DNA of 64,000 nucleotides from Acanthornis magna (taxonomy: Eukaryota > Chordata > Aves > Passeriformes > Acanthizidae). The stretch's first letter is position 1. Every line of letters begins with the position of its first letter. The position numbers were made by a program, and so were the translations under genes. Below, one piece after another: positions 1 to 14,300 of the stretch. Location of the stretch: positions 5,580,001 to 5,644,000 of the forward strand of contig JAWUZG010000001.1 in assembly GCA_036785705.1 (NCBI GenBank). The letters are read 5' to 3'. Under the pieces are notes generated by a model. The model had not been told where the DNA came from. It made no database searches and was given only the letters and a program-made list of their open reading frames with translations.

Positions 1-659
1 GGCCAGGCTATAGATCCACTGCTTGTACAATGTCACTGATGATATTTCCTTTTCTCTTATTCCTTTATCCCACTGAAACGTTGAACACACTAGGTCTGGA
101 AGTAATGCATTAAATTTGGCCTCTCAAGCTTGATGGATTTGGAAGTATACTAATCCAAAGGGAGTCATAGTGCATTGTAAATCATAAATATCTTGAGAAA
201 GAGGAGAAACGTGTAAAATTTGGAGCAGACATGAGTTATGGCACAGTTATCTTCATAAAATTAAGTCCTCCTGAGTATATTTTTTGGTATTATTTCAGTG
301 TGAAAGCAACACTACCCACATCTAATCTGAAATGCATGTCGTTATGTTTCAGTTTTATTGCTGTTTTCACCCACCAAAATAGAAAAAAATGAAATTTCAT
401 TAGGGTCAAGAAATGAGAACTATATTCAAATTGAGAGCAATAGCCTATATCCGTGGTGAATTTAGATGCATGATTGAAATATTTACAGTTATTTTCAGTA
501 TAACTGTTATCTAGCTGTAACATGTCAGTAACTGCTGTGGTGTGTGAATATATATGTAAAATGTGTATATAAACATGGCCTGAACTAAATTATAAACCTA
601 CTGCATGAATTTACCTGCGTGTTGAACCCTATATTATTGACTGGGATTTTTTACCTCAG

Positions 660-730
660 TTTGCTAGATTAAAGGTGGCTAAAATGGTAGATGCACTGAT
701 TTAATGTTTTCTCAACTGGATTATGACCAG
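660..730 (+). pseudogene. Possible upstream exon with an in-frame stop (weak)
   Basis: The segment is flanked by a pyrimidine-rich acceptor (ttttttacctcag) and a near-consensus donor (GACCAG|gtaaga). In phase 0 it reads FARLKVAKMVDALI, then TAA at 702-704, then CFLNWIMT, ending in phase 2. Both halves look like amphipathic helix, in keeping with the gene proposed further downstream on the same strand. A single CAA-to-TAA change would explain the stop. A second reading is a short coding start at the ATG at 704 (MFSQLDYDQ, then the donor). It could equally be a chance splice-site pair, since nothing ties it by phase to the well-supported exons. The family is not recognised. Confidence 0.2.
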
Positions 731-3700
731 GTAAGAAAATACAGGAAAAAAATCAGATTCTGTTGCATTCTCTTTTCACACCTATTGATGCTTGTGATTT
801 TTATCACACTATTTAGGAACAATAAAGCTCTTTTAACTAACAGTTCCATCTCAGTATGTGACATGCTCTGTGGAAATAATATGGGGGCATTGCTGTCTGG
901 GTAGGCTTCATTGTATAATGGGAAAATGTTACAAGGTAGAGTCACAAAGAATTTAGCTAAATATTTGACATAAATTCCACAAGCAAAGCATGCAATGGTC
1001 ACCAGAAGATGTTGAATTCTCAGCATTCATGTAATTTTAGAAAAGTATTATTCCCTTAAGCCATTAGGGAAGGTTATGAACTCACATCTCGTGAATTTCA
1101 GCTCTATTTTTTTAGCTTTTAGCCAGTGATTTCTTCATTTTTAGCCCCAGAAAGGTAAATAAAAGTCAGAAAAAATGTAATCAGGTGTACAAAGAGAATT
1201 TAATTTCCCTGCATGAAGTGTCCTCTCATGCCTTAAAGCACATTTATAAAAAGACAAACATGAGTCATAGTTGATGGGACTTTTTCCATACAGCAAAGAT
1301 AACATAACAATGATTATATTTCCATTTTGAATAAGGTCTTCCTCACCCTACAGGACAGAAAAAGTGTCACTGTGGTTATCCAGTCCCTCTTTCTTTTCAG
1401 TATTCTGTAACCTTTACTGCTGCTCTGATTTTTCTTTCTTTAAAAAATTAGAGTCTCTCAAAAATAGTCCCTAAACTCATTCTTTCTTTTTGTATTTGCC
1501 CTGTTGCCAACATCATTCTATTAATTAACCTTTACCAACCTTTTACAGATCTTTTATAGATCTCTTTTCTAAACTTAAACACCAAATAAGAGAACTGTTC
1601 ATGGAACATTTAGGGGAGAATTGACTGAAACAAAAGCTTGACATTGTTTTCAGTAATGAATTTTACACTGGAGTATTCAGCTGAACCTGAAGAGATTTAA
1701 AGCACATTCTAAGTTGTGTTACTGAGACATAGTGAAATGCTTTGCTTTAGCAGCTGTTGTTTACACCTGAAGCTATTGTAAAAGTCTAGGATCTCATCAC
1801 TTTGGGGTTTTTCTTCCATCATTTTCTTGATTTTTTTTTTCCTTCTGACAAATGAGGCTTTTATAAATTAACTCAGCTGGTGCACATCTGACCCCAATTT
1901 TTGAATGTGTTCCCTGGGTCAAGTACTTTTGTGTGTGAGAATAGAGTCATTCTTCCCACCCTGAGGCAACCAGAGGACTCATGGCATTTAATTTGCCATC
2001 AACACATTTTTAATCATAAATAATTTTCTACATATTTAATCCAGACAAACAAATCTCACAGTAAAAACAATTACAGGCAATTACACTTTATTTTCTAGCC
2101 TGTGCTTATCCATGTTAAACTATGCTACTGAATAATAAATTATAAATTGAAATCCATAGAATATCTGACATGTGGAAGTTTCAACATATTTAAGTGAAAA
2201 CTTATTTTAGTCTGAAAAATCCAATGAATCTTACCCCTTGACCTTTATGTAAATTTAAGAATGATATTCTTATATCTGTACATCTCTGTCTCTGTCTTTC
2301 CCACTTTGTCTTATCAGTTGCTTCCATGGCTGGGAATTTTACTTCCTCAACCTAAGTGCCAACATATGGTTGCATTCTGTAACATGAACTCATGGCTAAA
2401 TCTATGAACTCCATTCCTTGGTCTCCACCTTTGGGACATCAGTAGGTGGTAATCTTAGCAACCTGGACGTGATATCACCATTGTGGCATTTTCATTGACA
2501 CGGCTCTGCTATAGAGACCCTTTTGCCCCCCAAGTATAATTCCTGAAAAATTAGCCTCTCATTACAAAACATTAAATCTCTTGTCACTCAATCCTGTAGG
2601 TTGATGGAAGCTTTGGATATTCAATGGGGGTAAAAAACTCCCCTAAGATTTAAACTTGGCACTTCCCTGCTTGGTGTTACAGACTCAGAATGGGTGGTCC
2701 CTCTGCATCTCCTTTCAATAACCAGCTCACAGGTAGACTGCAGCTATAGACAGGATTAAAAAGCTTGAATTCAGCAACTCCCAAATTTTATGAGATTTGA
2801 AATGCTAACTGCTGTTCTTACACGTTGTTACATTGGCAAGATGAAAGGATTGTATTTGATAAGAGTAGTTCTTTATTTATTATTTAAAATGTCTTAAGAA
2901 AGCTTCCCTCCTGGGTGGTTTGCCTTTTCCTAACTTAAATTTCTAGTCAATGTTTGAGTTGCCCCCTTCTATCCTTCTTGTGGTGATTTAGGTTTGGTGA
3001 AATCTAAACAATGTGTTTCATATTTCTTATATGCCAAGAGGGACTTTCAGGGCAAGGCTGAAAGAAAGCAGTGCTTTTGGTTAACATCTCCCATGAAGGC
3101 AATATATCTAGAATAATTGTCCTGGGAAAAGAAAGCCAAAGAAATTTGCTCAGCTGTAGACTGACTGAAGAGCTCAACATTGTGATAAATGCTTTACCTT
3201 ATCTGAGTACTGAATAATGTCAACCTGTATACAGCAGCTTTGATATCCATGCAAATTGTTATCACATTTAGGTAAAGAGAAAAGTTCTTCTAGGAATGTA
3301 AATGTTAAAAATGTTCCCTCTCCCTACAAAACACTAATGATTAGGGTTGAACACTAAGAAACAATGGTGTTATAAATTTCTTCTGGAATTAAAAGTTTAA
3401 AAAAGAAATTTTTAAATGTCAATAAATATTTTGTCTATGTTTTGGTACACTAAACAAGTGAATAGTAAGAAGATGATTAGCACAGAAATTACCAGAGAGA
3501 GACAAGACAACACACCCAATGCTTTGTTCTTGGTATCATCAGGACATTGTAATTTAGGACAGCAGTTTAGACATTGCTCAAGGATTTTTCAGAAAAACCT
3601 AGCCAAAGTCTTTGTTCTCTCATAATTTGAAATAAACCACAAATTTTTAAAGGAAGTGAATGATGTACTTTTGCATCAGCTGGCAAACTATAATGACAGA

Positions 3701-5081
3701 TTGATGAATCTGCTCTACATTTTTGAAATCTGCTTTTATAGATGTATTTTATTTAAACTGTGTTTAAGGTCTGCAACAAATCACCACAGAAGCTGAAGAG
3801 AAATAGGAATTCCAGTCTAAATCGACAAATTGAAGGATCCAATAGCTAAATGGCCATATCATGGCTGGATTGACTTTGAATATAGCATCAGTATTTAAAT
3901 GCATAATTTATGAGGATTAATATAAGAGACATTTATTAATTTCAAAGGACATAAACTGATGAGCTACATTCAGTTTTTTAATAGTGATTTCTGAAGTGGA
4001 AGAGCACTCTTTCTCTTCTCCTGATTTACTGTTTAAATTAGAAGGTCATACAGACCGCAGAAACCTCCCCCATCCCCCCAAAAAACCCCAAAACCCCACA
4101 TACACCCTTATTTTCCTGGGTTCTGTTGCCTATTGGCCACCCCAGTTTGAAACAGTTTTTGGAAGAGATTTTTTCCCTTGAGGTTTCATGTCCATTTTTC
4201 TAGCACAACCAGTGTTCGTTCTCTCTGGAGGCGCTTTGATTCGCTTCCAGCCTATCAGCCACAGATGGAAGGCACTTTTCAAAGTGTGTATCAGTGAAAT
4301 TCTTCTCCTGGCTTTTCACCTACTAATTGCAAGCAGGGAGCTCGTTCTCCTTTTTCAAACAAAGCCACAATTTTTAAATCTTCCCTCAGTATAACTATGG
4401 CTGTAGAGCCGTATACTGCATAAATTGTGATCGTGATAATGTGACACTTTCATCTTGGCTTGAAATAGCATCTGTCTGCTGCAACATCTTTGAAATCTTG
4501 ATTGATAAAGGATTTAGACCTGGTTTTAATTATCATCTTATGTACTTGGCAAAGGTTAATATTTTGCATGGGGAAAAAGATCAGGCTATAATTCCTGGAT
4601 TTAAAGCAAGAACTCCAGAATTTTGATTAACTATGCCTTCCTACGTTAGAGAAAACTTAAATTTTTGAAAGGAATAAATTTGCTGTTTGTTTGAGAAATA
4701 TGGAAGGCTTTTTTCATGGCTGCTTCAGTCTATAAACAGAGGTCATTAGTGCTATGCAACTAGGAACAAAAATAATTCCATGATAAACATAAAAATTTTT
4801 CTGTTTAAAATGTGTTTCAAATTCATTAATGACCTAAAGTCATGGTCCTAAAGTTAAGGGAATTACACTAGCTTTCATTTGGCCATATTTTTCTGATAAT
4901 CCTAAATTGATCAGTCCCAAGCACACACAAAATCAAAGAAATTTGCAAACTCACTTTTATTTCTTCAACTGCTGCCAATTATAGGAAACAGACAATTGAA
5001 TGTTACTGTGCCATATTAATGCTGGTCATGTCCTAAAATACAACATCACGGGATAAATGTATTTTTATTTTAGCTTTTAAA

Positions 5082-5120
5082 ATACCTTGAGTATTAGGGT
5101 ATAATACCTTGAGTATTTGG
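5082..5120. repeat. Short tandem duplication
   Basis: Two copies of a unit beginning ataccttgagtatt lie 22 bp apart and differ by a few bases. It is a local slippage-type duplication with no sign of function. Confidence 0.7.
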
Positions 5121-8100
5121 GATTTTTTAGTATGATTATTTTTTGCCAGATGGATCTATATCAAATACCTATATATGGCCTGGATGGGTATTGCATGCCA
5201 TTACTATTTTAAAGAAATAACAAATTATAAGCAAGAAACTATAAATTCCTATGACAGAAATGGAATTTTCATAGAGTTGCAAAGTCACACCCTGAGTTAA
5301 TTTTGCTGTACAAAGTTTTTTTTTTTTTTTAATTTATAAAAATCACGGACTAATAAAGTGAGTGACTGATGTTGAATTCATAGGTTTCTGTTGTGTGGGG
5401 GAAGTTTATTCAATCAATACCAATACTCAAAACTGTCATCCAGACAATATGACTTTCATAATGCCTTTTCCTAATCTTCAAAAAGAAGCAAATGGGAGCT
5501 AAATGGAAGTACAAGCTTCTATCATCTTCCTAGTCTTAGCAGAGGAACAGTTTGATGTAAAAAATGAGGTATCTTTTATTCTCCAAAGATGACCTGTCCT
5601 CATTCAAAAAGATTTCTAAGAATTCAGTGTAATCAGATTGGAATAACTATGAAATCACTTGTATAAAAAAATTATTACTACAACGTGGAGTGGATGGAAG
5701 TTCTACTTACACAATTTAGTGTGTAATATGTCTGTACTCCGAATTTTCAAACTGACTTGCACAAGGGAGTGATATCACTCAGAGACTATGGACTATTTAT
5801 AGATGATTACAGTAAGAATGTTTCTGATCTACTTGTTAAAGGGCTGTGTATATACTAGGGTTAGTTTATTTTGAACATGGAAAAAACTCTTTAATTGAAA
5901 AAATATCAAAGTTTTTTCAGATATTTTTCTGACTCTTCAGAACACAAAAAAGAGACTTATACACTCTGGAAATTATCCAGTCTTTGTGGTGTTGAACACT
6001 GGGTTGACAAAGCCTTTGGTTTCCAGATTTAGCTTACTTACTTTTTTTTTTTGTGTCTGAGACCTCTAGACAGACAAACTCATATAATTCAGTGATTTGA
6101 ATTCTTTAAGTTTTCATTTTCATTGATCCATCTTGTGTGACATGATACAGATAACACCCATGAAGTAATTTCTTGTTTTATTTAAAATAGGGTATGTGTT
6201 TTTTATGTTTTCACAGAAGATGTTCTTGGCTGGCTGACAGTTTATTTGAATTTTTTTAGCTACTGTATTAATAAACAGTGCTACTTGTAGATCATGGCAA
6301 TATGCTTTGCATTTTCGTTCCCTGTTTTTGTATTTTTAGACATGTAATGAAAACAGTATATGGGGCTGGATTTTAAGCATTTATTTTGAACTACTGTTTA
6401 TGGCTCCAAATTCATTCCTTTTGTAAGATGTGCCTAGAAAGGCAATGAATATGGATAAGATTGACCCATGTTCCTATATTTTCCTATATTTTCACATAAT
6501 TTCTGCAAAAGACAGTTGTCTGTGCTAGTCTCTGTGGGAGAACTGTATCATATGCTGACTTTGAAAGAGGATTAAAGAGATGATATAATAGTTTTTCTAA
6601 CTCTAGTTCAATGATACTTTATGATGTGATTATGAAGCGAGCTGCCAAAAGATAAATAAAAAAAAGATGAGCTTTTAAAAGAATAGCTCTTGTTCATATA
6701 TTTTTTCAAAGAATAAAGAAAAAGGAATCACCTCACTTCATACATACACATCAGTTCAAGAGAATACAGCAAGCTTCTCTTAAGTGCTGAAGGAGTTTCT
6801 AGATTTTGCTATCCATATTTGTTGTGGTTGTGTCCTTTGCTTTAACTTACATTTTACCAAATATTATGGCAAGGAAAGTCTCTTTCATACATTAACATGT
6901 TTCACTGCATCTGAAGAACTTTCTATCCACAAGCTATTACATAATGTTCTTTTTTAATCCATAGAATGTGGTTATAAATGATTAAAGTCAGTGAAACAGG
7001 GGCCCAATTAGAGCAAAACCCAAACACAGGTAGAAAGGAGCACAATTTGATTGGTTTTCACTGTGATTTTTTTTACTTTTGAAGATTCTTTTCCATACTC
7101 CCTCTTAAATGTTGAATCATTTTCCATGAAGCATCTTTCATTAGTCCAGGCTCCTCTCAGGTTAGCTGCTGCCATTCTAAATGTGTTCCGCTAATGCAAA
7201 GAAAAATGATCATTCTGATTGTGTGGTCTTCTGCAATCTGTGCTGTGAGGCCAATAAACCTGAAATAAGCATTTGCAAAAATGTGCTGCAAAACACTCCC
7301 CAAAGCCACTGGTGCCAGCTAAAAAGACATTTTTTAGTCTCACAGATAAAGAAAAGCACTTAAGGAATGAAAGGTTTAGTTTGCTGCTTTTGTGCTAACT
7401 AAAGCTTGGCTCTGATGGTGAATATTTTAACATTGGCCTGAGCAATAGAAAGACATTTGACACTTAAACTTCCATAATAGAGATATTTCAGGGATGAAGC
7501 TGTTTTGTTTATTGCACAATCTGAAATTCATATGGAAATAGCTCTGCAAGAAAATAACAATAAAAAAATATCTCCATACCATCAATAAGTCTTTAATATA
7601 TTGTGGAAGTAGAACCACTCTACAATTATCATAGGCTTGCAAAACTCCTAAAAAGTAATCTTTAGTTATAATAAAGTGGACTTGTGAGATGATGTCGAGC
7701 AATGTGGTCTAATTATAGCTAGAATAAACAAAATGATGGTTAATCCGCACAAAATGTCCAACAGTTTATAGGCTTTGGCTTCAGTTTTGCATTCTGAAAG
7801 AGCAGAAGCTTTCAACAAAGTCCAATGCTGCTGCAGTTGCCCACAATTATCTTCTACCCCAGTGTATATCCAGTGACCTACTTTCTGCAGTAAAAGAGCT
7901 CCTGCTGGAGGTGCCCACATTTGGAGGATGCTCTGCCTTTTATGGGCACAAGCAACAATTTTTTTGTGGCTCATGGGGAGAAGGCAGAGTAGAGAGTTCC
8001 TGCATTGTGCTTTGCAGGAGCTTTTCTCTGGTTTTCCTGGGTTGACAAATCAACACTTCATTGAGGTTGTTAAGGTAATGCCCATTGGCAACAGGCAGAG

Positions 8101-8182
8101 TGCTATTAATACAGGTGAAATTTTCCTTAACCACATTCAGAGATAAGTAAGGGTTTACAAAAGGAAAGATGCATTTGAAATA

Positions 8183-8395
8183 CTTTTTTTACTTTTGTAG
8201 TTTGTTTTTGTGTGTATGTGGTTTTTTGTTTTGGGGTTTTTTTTTCTTTTTTCTTTTTTCTTTGTTCTTTTTCCTTTTTTTTTCTTTATAATTTTTTCTT
8301 TTTTTTGTTTTTAATTTTTTTTTAAATTTTTTTTCTTTTTTTGGTTTTTTTTTTTTTTGTTGTTTAGTTTTGTTTTGAATTTTTTTGTGTGTGTT
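8183..8395. repeat. T-rich low-complexity tract
   Basis: About 210 bp is made almost wholly of T runs broken by single G, C or A bases. It reads as a decayed poly(T) or (TTTTC)n tract. No retrotransposon body is recognisable on either side, so it is not clearly a retroposon tail. Confidence 0.85.
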
Positions 8396-11300
8396 TTACA
8401 TTATTTTAATAGCTCCTTCTGGTCAGATGTGCAATGGAAAAAGTAGTAGAAGACATGAAATTGGCCTTTTGAATGGCATACTGACATCACTGGATTTCAT
8501 TAGATAGATTTTAATGTACAGTGGTTTATAATGTTTTCAATTAATAGAATTTAATTTTAAAAGGAGTGCGTTTTTACTCAATAACCTAGGCTGAAAACAC
8601 AAATAAAGCATTACATCTGCAGATTTGCCATCCCCCAGTATTTTTGATTACCTCAATCACTAGTAGCTTACTTTTATTAATAGAAAGTATTTGAGAAAAC
8701 CAAGCAGTAATAACTAACAAATGTAGATTTCTTTTCATTCCTACTTACAAAGTAGTTAGAATTCATTCAAGCCATCTATAGTTACAGGGATAATATGTAA
8801 GATTATCCATCCTGTTTCTATGTTGGCACAAAAGAATATGTTCAGAATATAATGAGCTTAATAATTTTGATGATAAGCAGCTGGTGATTTTTGCCACCAA
8901 TACAAGAAGAAGCATCAGAAGGAAAACAAATGGGAAAAGAAGGAAAAACTAAAACAGAAAATGAAGAGTTGAATTAATTTTTTAATGTATGTCAGTTCGT
9001 TCTTTGTATCATGTCTTTTAAGTGGTTTATATTCTGAGTGTTGAGATAGCAGCATATTTTACTGATTCTTTGACCTCTGAAAATAATTTGTAGTTATCAC
9101 TAAGGTCTATTCTTCTTATAACATCAACGGGTACAAGCTTACAAGTAAAAAGAGTTTTATGTTCTTGTACCATTTTCATAATTCTTCATCCTTTCCCACC
9201 ATGATGTAATTTTCATACTGTTGGATCTTGGGTTAAGATTAATGACTTACCATGTGATGAACCCGAAGAAGACTTAGCCATTATGCTTACTACATACAAA
9301 AGAAATTATAAATAAGAAAACAAATTAAAACAGATTAAAAAAAGATAAAAAAAGCAAGCAAATGCATAAAGCCCCTCCTCACCAGAACAAAGCGATATAA
9401 AAAAAGAAGAGAAGACAATCTTATTTTGCAAATTATAACGCAGATGGTTATCAGGTGTTTGTAGAAGAAACTGTTATGTGTGAGGAGGTTATGAAAACAT
9501 TGATCCCCTAAAACCTTAGAAGGTTCTTATATAATTTAAATATTTTTAGTAATTAAGATTGATGGGGTAAGATACATGTAATTGAAAAATGATGCAAATT
9601 GCAATTTGTGTAAGAGAGCAGACTGGAAATGTTGAAAGAGAATAATCCTGTGCTGTTTAAAAAAAGTAATGGTGCAAATGCCAAAAAGGTAATAAAAATA
9701 GAGCAAAATAGAATGATGGAAATTTATGATGCATATTTTTATCCAAGCACTGGCTATTGAAAGGATATTTTATAACGAATGCTGGATTACTTGAAAAAAT
9801 AGTAAATAATGGAATAGTAATAATTTCTGGTTTTAATGCAGTGGGGTTTTGTCTCTTTATACTAATTTAAGGAAATTATCTAGAATGAGAATAAGTCCCC
9901 TCAGGAGCTGAATATAAGATGAAGCTGCTTAGCAAATCTACAGATCAGATCCTGAGTAGGGAAATAGGTCGTAATCCTATAATTATACATGAACACAGCC
10001 TTTTTTTACGTGTGATGGGAGTCTCAACTTATTTTAGCAATTTTAAATTTATCTTCTGATAACACCTTGGGAGCCTTTTATGGTTAGTAATGGAGCCAAA
10101 ACCGAAGTTTCTTAGTCTTCACTCTGCTGTATTCTCATTACTGCTCATGATTTACTCTGACTGTAGTTTACAGCAAAGGGGAGCTGAGATGGTGTACCAT
10201 TAAGGAAAATAATTAACATTTACTTTTTTAGCTTGTCATGAATATGTCTTTTGAATATATGAAGAGATTCTTTCCACCACATGTAACCTCTTCATCTTTC
10301 ATGACCTCTCTACAGCTTTGAACAGAAACCAGTGCTTGGTTGATTTAAGGAGTGTGAGAGGGAGATTGAAAAAGAACAACTACTGTAAATATAACTCAAA
10401 AAATCATGACAAACTGGGAAGTTTAAAGATTCTGTGGTTTCAGTAGATGATGTTCTGTCTGGTGAAAAGATTTGTCAGAAGAAAGCTGTTACCACATAGT
10501 TTGTGGTAATGCCTTTCACTCAATATAATTTTTTTTTCTTTATTTGTTGTGGGGTTGGGGGGGTGGGTTTGGTGTTGAAATCAGTTCGTTTGGGTTTTTT
10601 TTCCCCCAAAGAGTATGTGAATTATATTAATAGGCTGTGCTGCCTAAAGGCATATGTCACTCTAGTGGAAAACAAAGCTGGCCCAGACAATGGGATTACT
10701 CCTCCGGAATCATATGTTGGCTTCAACTCAGGTTAGCTTAGTCCTCACAGACTTCATAGAAGTTTGTGGAATGACATTGATGAATCAGCTCAAGGCCTTG
10801 GTTTAAGTGTAATTTAATCACAGCAGGGGCTCTCCCTTTACCCCTTGCAAATCTTCCTTTAACTGTTAACGACACTGGGTTTATGTGGAGCTGAGGAAGT
10901 TCCCTTCTCCACATCGCATGGACCAGCGTGACGTCGATTCCCAGTCACTTCCCAGAGAAATAGCAGCACTCCTACATGCTGGTCTTATCACCATCACAAG
11001 GTCCATCACAAATATTTTGAAGAATTATAGCAGCAGATGACTACATTCTATGGATTTGAATCCTGGTTTCTGATGCTGTTATTTTCTGATAATTTATATT
11101 GATGATTAATATAAGAAGATGTTTAAGGCAAATTATTTTCCAAATTTCCATAAATGAGGCATTCTCTACGAATATATTTTTAAAATTTATATAAAATATA
11201 AAAATCTTGTATACTTTATAAAAAATTGATTTTACTCAATGGCTTGAATAGGATTATTCAGCTAAGGAAGAGTGATTAAATATATTGATTGATTTGAACT

Positions 11301-14300
11301 ATTAACATGAAGTAAAACTTGCAAGATTGGAACAATATCCGGATCCTCAGAATTGTCAGACATAACCACCCTGGGTATTGTTGTTTGCTGCCATGAATGG
11401 GTGGAGGCAGTAGAATTTTGCCCAGGGTGTGGGCATGATGGTAACTTATCCAGAGCACAGCCATTCTACAAAATAATCAAAAGAAACACTTCCTTGATAT
11501 AGCTCATAATTAGAAGCATGGACTCCTTTGCACTGCAGACATTAGCAAGGCTAATTAAACAGTCTTTTTTTTTCTACTGTCATTCCTCCTACAGAAATAA
11601 AACGTAACCTCAGAGTTCAGATGCAGCAGCATCTCTTTCCTCATTATTGCAAATGAGTGTAGGCACAAAGCTGATATTTTGCTAACACATGTACTTGCAT
11701 GCATTTCCCCATTGGTTTCATTGCTCTGTGTACAGGAGGGGACCTGCATGATCAAAGCAAGGGATCAGTAACGTGCTCTGAGTTATTTATGTGCTTTGAA
11801 AGAAGACGCTGTACTTCAAACAGATTTTTGTGGAAAAAACCCCATTTTTAAAAGTGCATAGTAGAGAGTAGAAAGAGAATTTATCTTTCTCAATTTACCT
11901 TTAAAATCATTTTAATCTCTGTAAAACTAAGAAAGATAACACAATTGAGCTTTGGATGTTGATGACTGGAACAGAAAATTTCAGCTAAATTCAAGTTACT
12001 GATCCTAAACTTTGAGACTGAGTCTACCTACAGATAACAGTTTAAAGGAACCCAACTTTTCTAAATTTCAGGTGTCTGTAATATTCTAAGAAACCTAGAG
12101 TATGTGATGACATGAAGAGTAACCGCAGATTAGCCCATCATGCTTTAGGATCAAAACATTTGTTATCCTTTTTTTTTATTAACCTGAACCCGGAAGACAC
12201 TTGTCACAAATTTTGAGCTATTTACAGTAATTGTAACCTAGAACAAATTGTATTCCCTATGTTCTTTTATGGTATTTTTTCCCCTAATTAAAAGTACATG
12301 ATTGAATAACCTAAATTAACATACTGACATTTTATAAATACAGGCTGATGTAATTTCATCCCTGGAAGGCGAACTAGGATAACTCTATAAAGTAAGACAT
12401 GTAGGCACAGAGGCAACATGCACCAGACAAATCCCTGTGCCTCTTGGTCTAACCATGTTCTAAGCGATGAAAGTTGTAACTTCAAGTCTTTCACAGCTTA
12501 TAACTGGTATAAGGTAAAAGGTTCAGCCTAGAACAGCATCTAATTCTTGTATTTCAAATCAGTTGTAAATTTATTTCCACATGTTTCTTCAAAGCATTTG
12601 TAACGTTCAAGTTTTTTTTTTTTAATTGGTAACTTGACAACAAATGCTATGAAAGGGTTTTGTTTGAAGAGCTGTTCTCTAAACTCATGTTTTAACATCT
12701 TGCTTCATTTTGCTGTGGAGTAATTTCCCATCCATACTGAGAATTGTACCTCTGGAAGGAAAATTAAATTGCACATGCACGTGTCATACTACACAAAACT
12801 GTTCAATAGTATTGTAGAAAAACACTACATGAAAACTAAGTGTCCTCTACTGCATGTGTCAACTAATAATTCACAAAAGGACTAATGATGTCCTTACATA
12901 TACTGAAATTGAAAAGTCAAGGGTCTGGGTTTGAAAAATGCATCCTAACTTATGCCAGTTGTTCAATTCCTGATAAAGCATATATTCACTTAGCAAATGT
13001 GACCGGTATTGAAAATGCAAAGTTAGCTGACTCAGTTCAAACCAACACAAAAACTGCGAGCAAAGCACCAAAAATCCTAAGAACAATATGAATATTGTTT
13101 ATTAATATCAATAGCAGAGTACATAGATAAATAATTTTGAAGAAAATATTATTCTGAGTTTGGAGAAAGTTAACTTGGAAAAAAAATGTATGTCATTCTG
13201 ATTCATTGTGGCAGAAGGCAGAGAGTGTCAGAGAAGAGGATGAGGAAAGAGATTTTCTCTATTGCTTGTAATGGCCTTTAGAAACCTACTGGGAACAATT
13301 TTGTTTTCTTAAACTAACTGCTCTAAACTGCCTGACTGCAATCCTGACCTATCATCATAGTAACAGATAATGTCATAACACAGATCCATCACAATTTATT
13401 ATCTAAATATATTACATATCTTTTACTCTTTTCTGTCAGTGTTCTCCAGCAGTCTGAAGCTGCTTTTGACGACAGTTCTGGAAAATGAAAAAGTCGTGGA
13501 ATGTGTGGGAACCAAGAGCCTGGGACACTACTAAACTGTCATAACTTGAAAACTGTGTCATCCGTGAAATAACACATGCCCCAGTTTATATTGCACTGTT
13601 TAGATTAGAACATAAACTGTAGCACATGGAAATTTCTTCATATGCACTGTGTGCCAGTGCCTAGGATTAAAGCTGGAGGCTCAGCTCTCTGTTTGGGACT
13701 ATGAACCTCAAAATCCCACTCAGACATCACTTATCTCTCCTTTACAGTTTAAAGAACTGATTTTTTTTACACTGAGATTCTCCTGTTGCTTTAAGTTTCT
13801 TCTCTGTATAATTCCGAAACTGGATAGCCCACAGTGCTTACCTTTTGCTTTTCTTTCAATAATTTCCTTTTTTGTTTGACTAAATAAATTGTGAATTGAA
13901 GACTGTGGAGTTCTGAATAGGAAATCAGAGTCTGTAAATACTACAATGTGGATATAGTAAAGTATCTGGTAATAACTCTATATTATCAGGGAAGTCTACT
14001 GATAACTTGCACAGGAGTTAGAAGTAGAAAAATCACTTTTGTATGCTTATCACCAGCCACTACTTTCTTTGTGTCTCTGGACAAACTGCAGAGGCACAAC
14101 TTTTCACAGGAGCCATGTTATGAAATGGAGATTAGAGCTCTGCTCCACTTTTGAGAAACTCTACGAGGTCACGTGGATCAAAACCAGGGAAAATTTGCAA
14201 GTAGTTTGGAAGGTGACACCTCAGGTCAGGATTGTGCATTGTGCATTCTGAGATGCTTAGAAGGCAGCCTGATTTTAACTACGTCTCATTGTCAGGCCTC

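Larger units (their letters stand above)
1..8182. other. AT-rich non-coding stretch
   Basis: Apart from the weak exon candidate at 660-730, I see no gene here. The short ORFs have no convincing splice context or recognisable protein motifs. A 22-bp-period duplication lies at 5082-5120 and a doubled 11-mer at about 6470-6493. It is probably intron of the plus-strand gene or 5' intergenic sequence. Confidence 0.6.

Noticed and set aside
7085..7160. 76-nt segment after a strong acceptor, phase 1 to 2 (SFPYSLLNVESFSMKHLSLV...)
   Set aside because: No adjacent exon with matching phase and good borders; likely a chance opening after a T-rich tract.
8018..8074. 57-nt segment ELFSGFPGLTNQHFIEVVK with fair splice sites
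   Set aside because: Too short and overlaps larger open frames on the opposite strand; no neighbour in phase nearby.
10612..10731. 120-nt segment after a good acceptor (gggttttttttcccccaaag), open in phase 1 to 1, EYVNYINRLCCLKAYVTLVE...
   Set aside because: The donor (TCAG|gttagc) is weak and the phase does not fit the downstream chain unless 22503-22649 is also used. Kept only as a possibility.
14092..14224. 133-nt open segment, phase 2 to 0, between a fair acceptor and CTCAG|gtcagg
   Set aside because: Would fit the phase of 18368, but the borders are mediocre, the peptide is not convincing, and there is no support on its 5' side.
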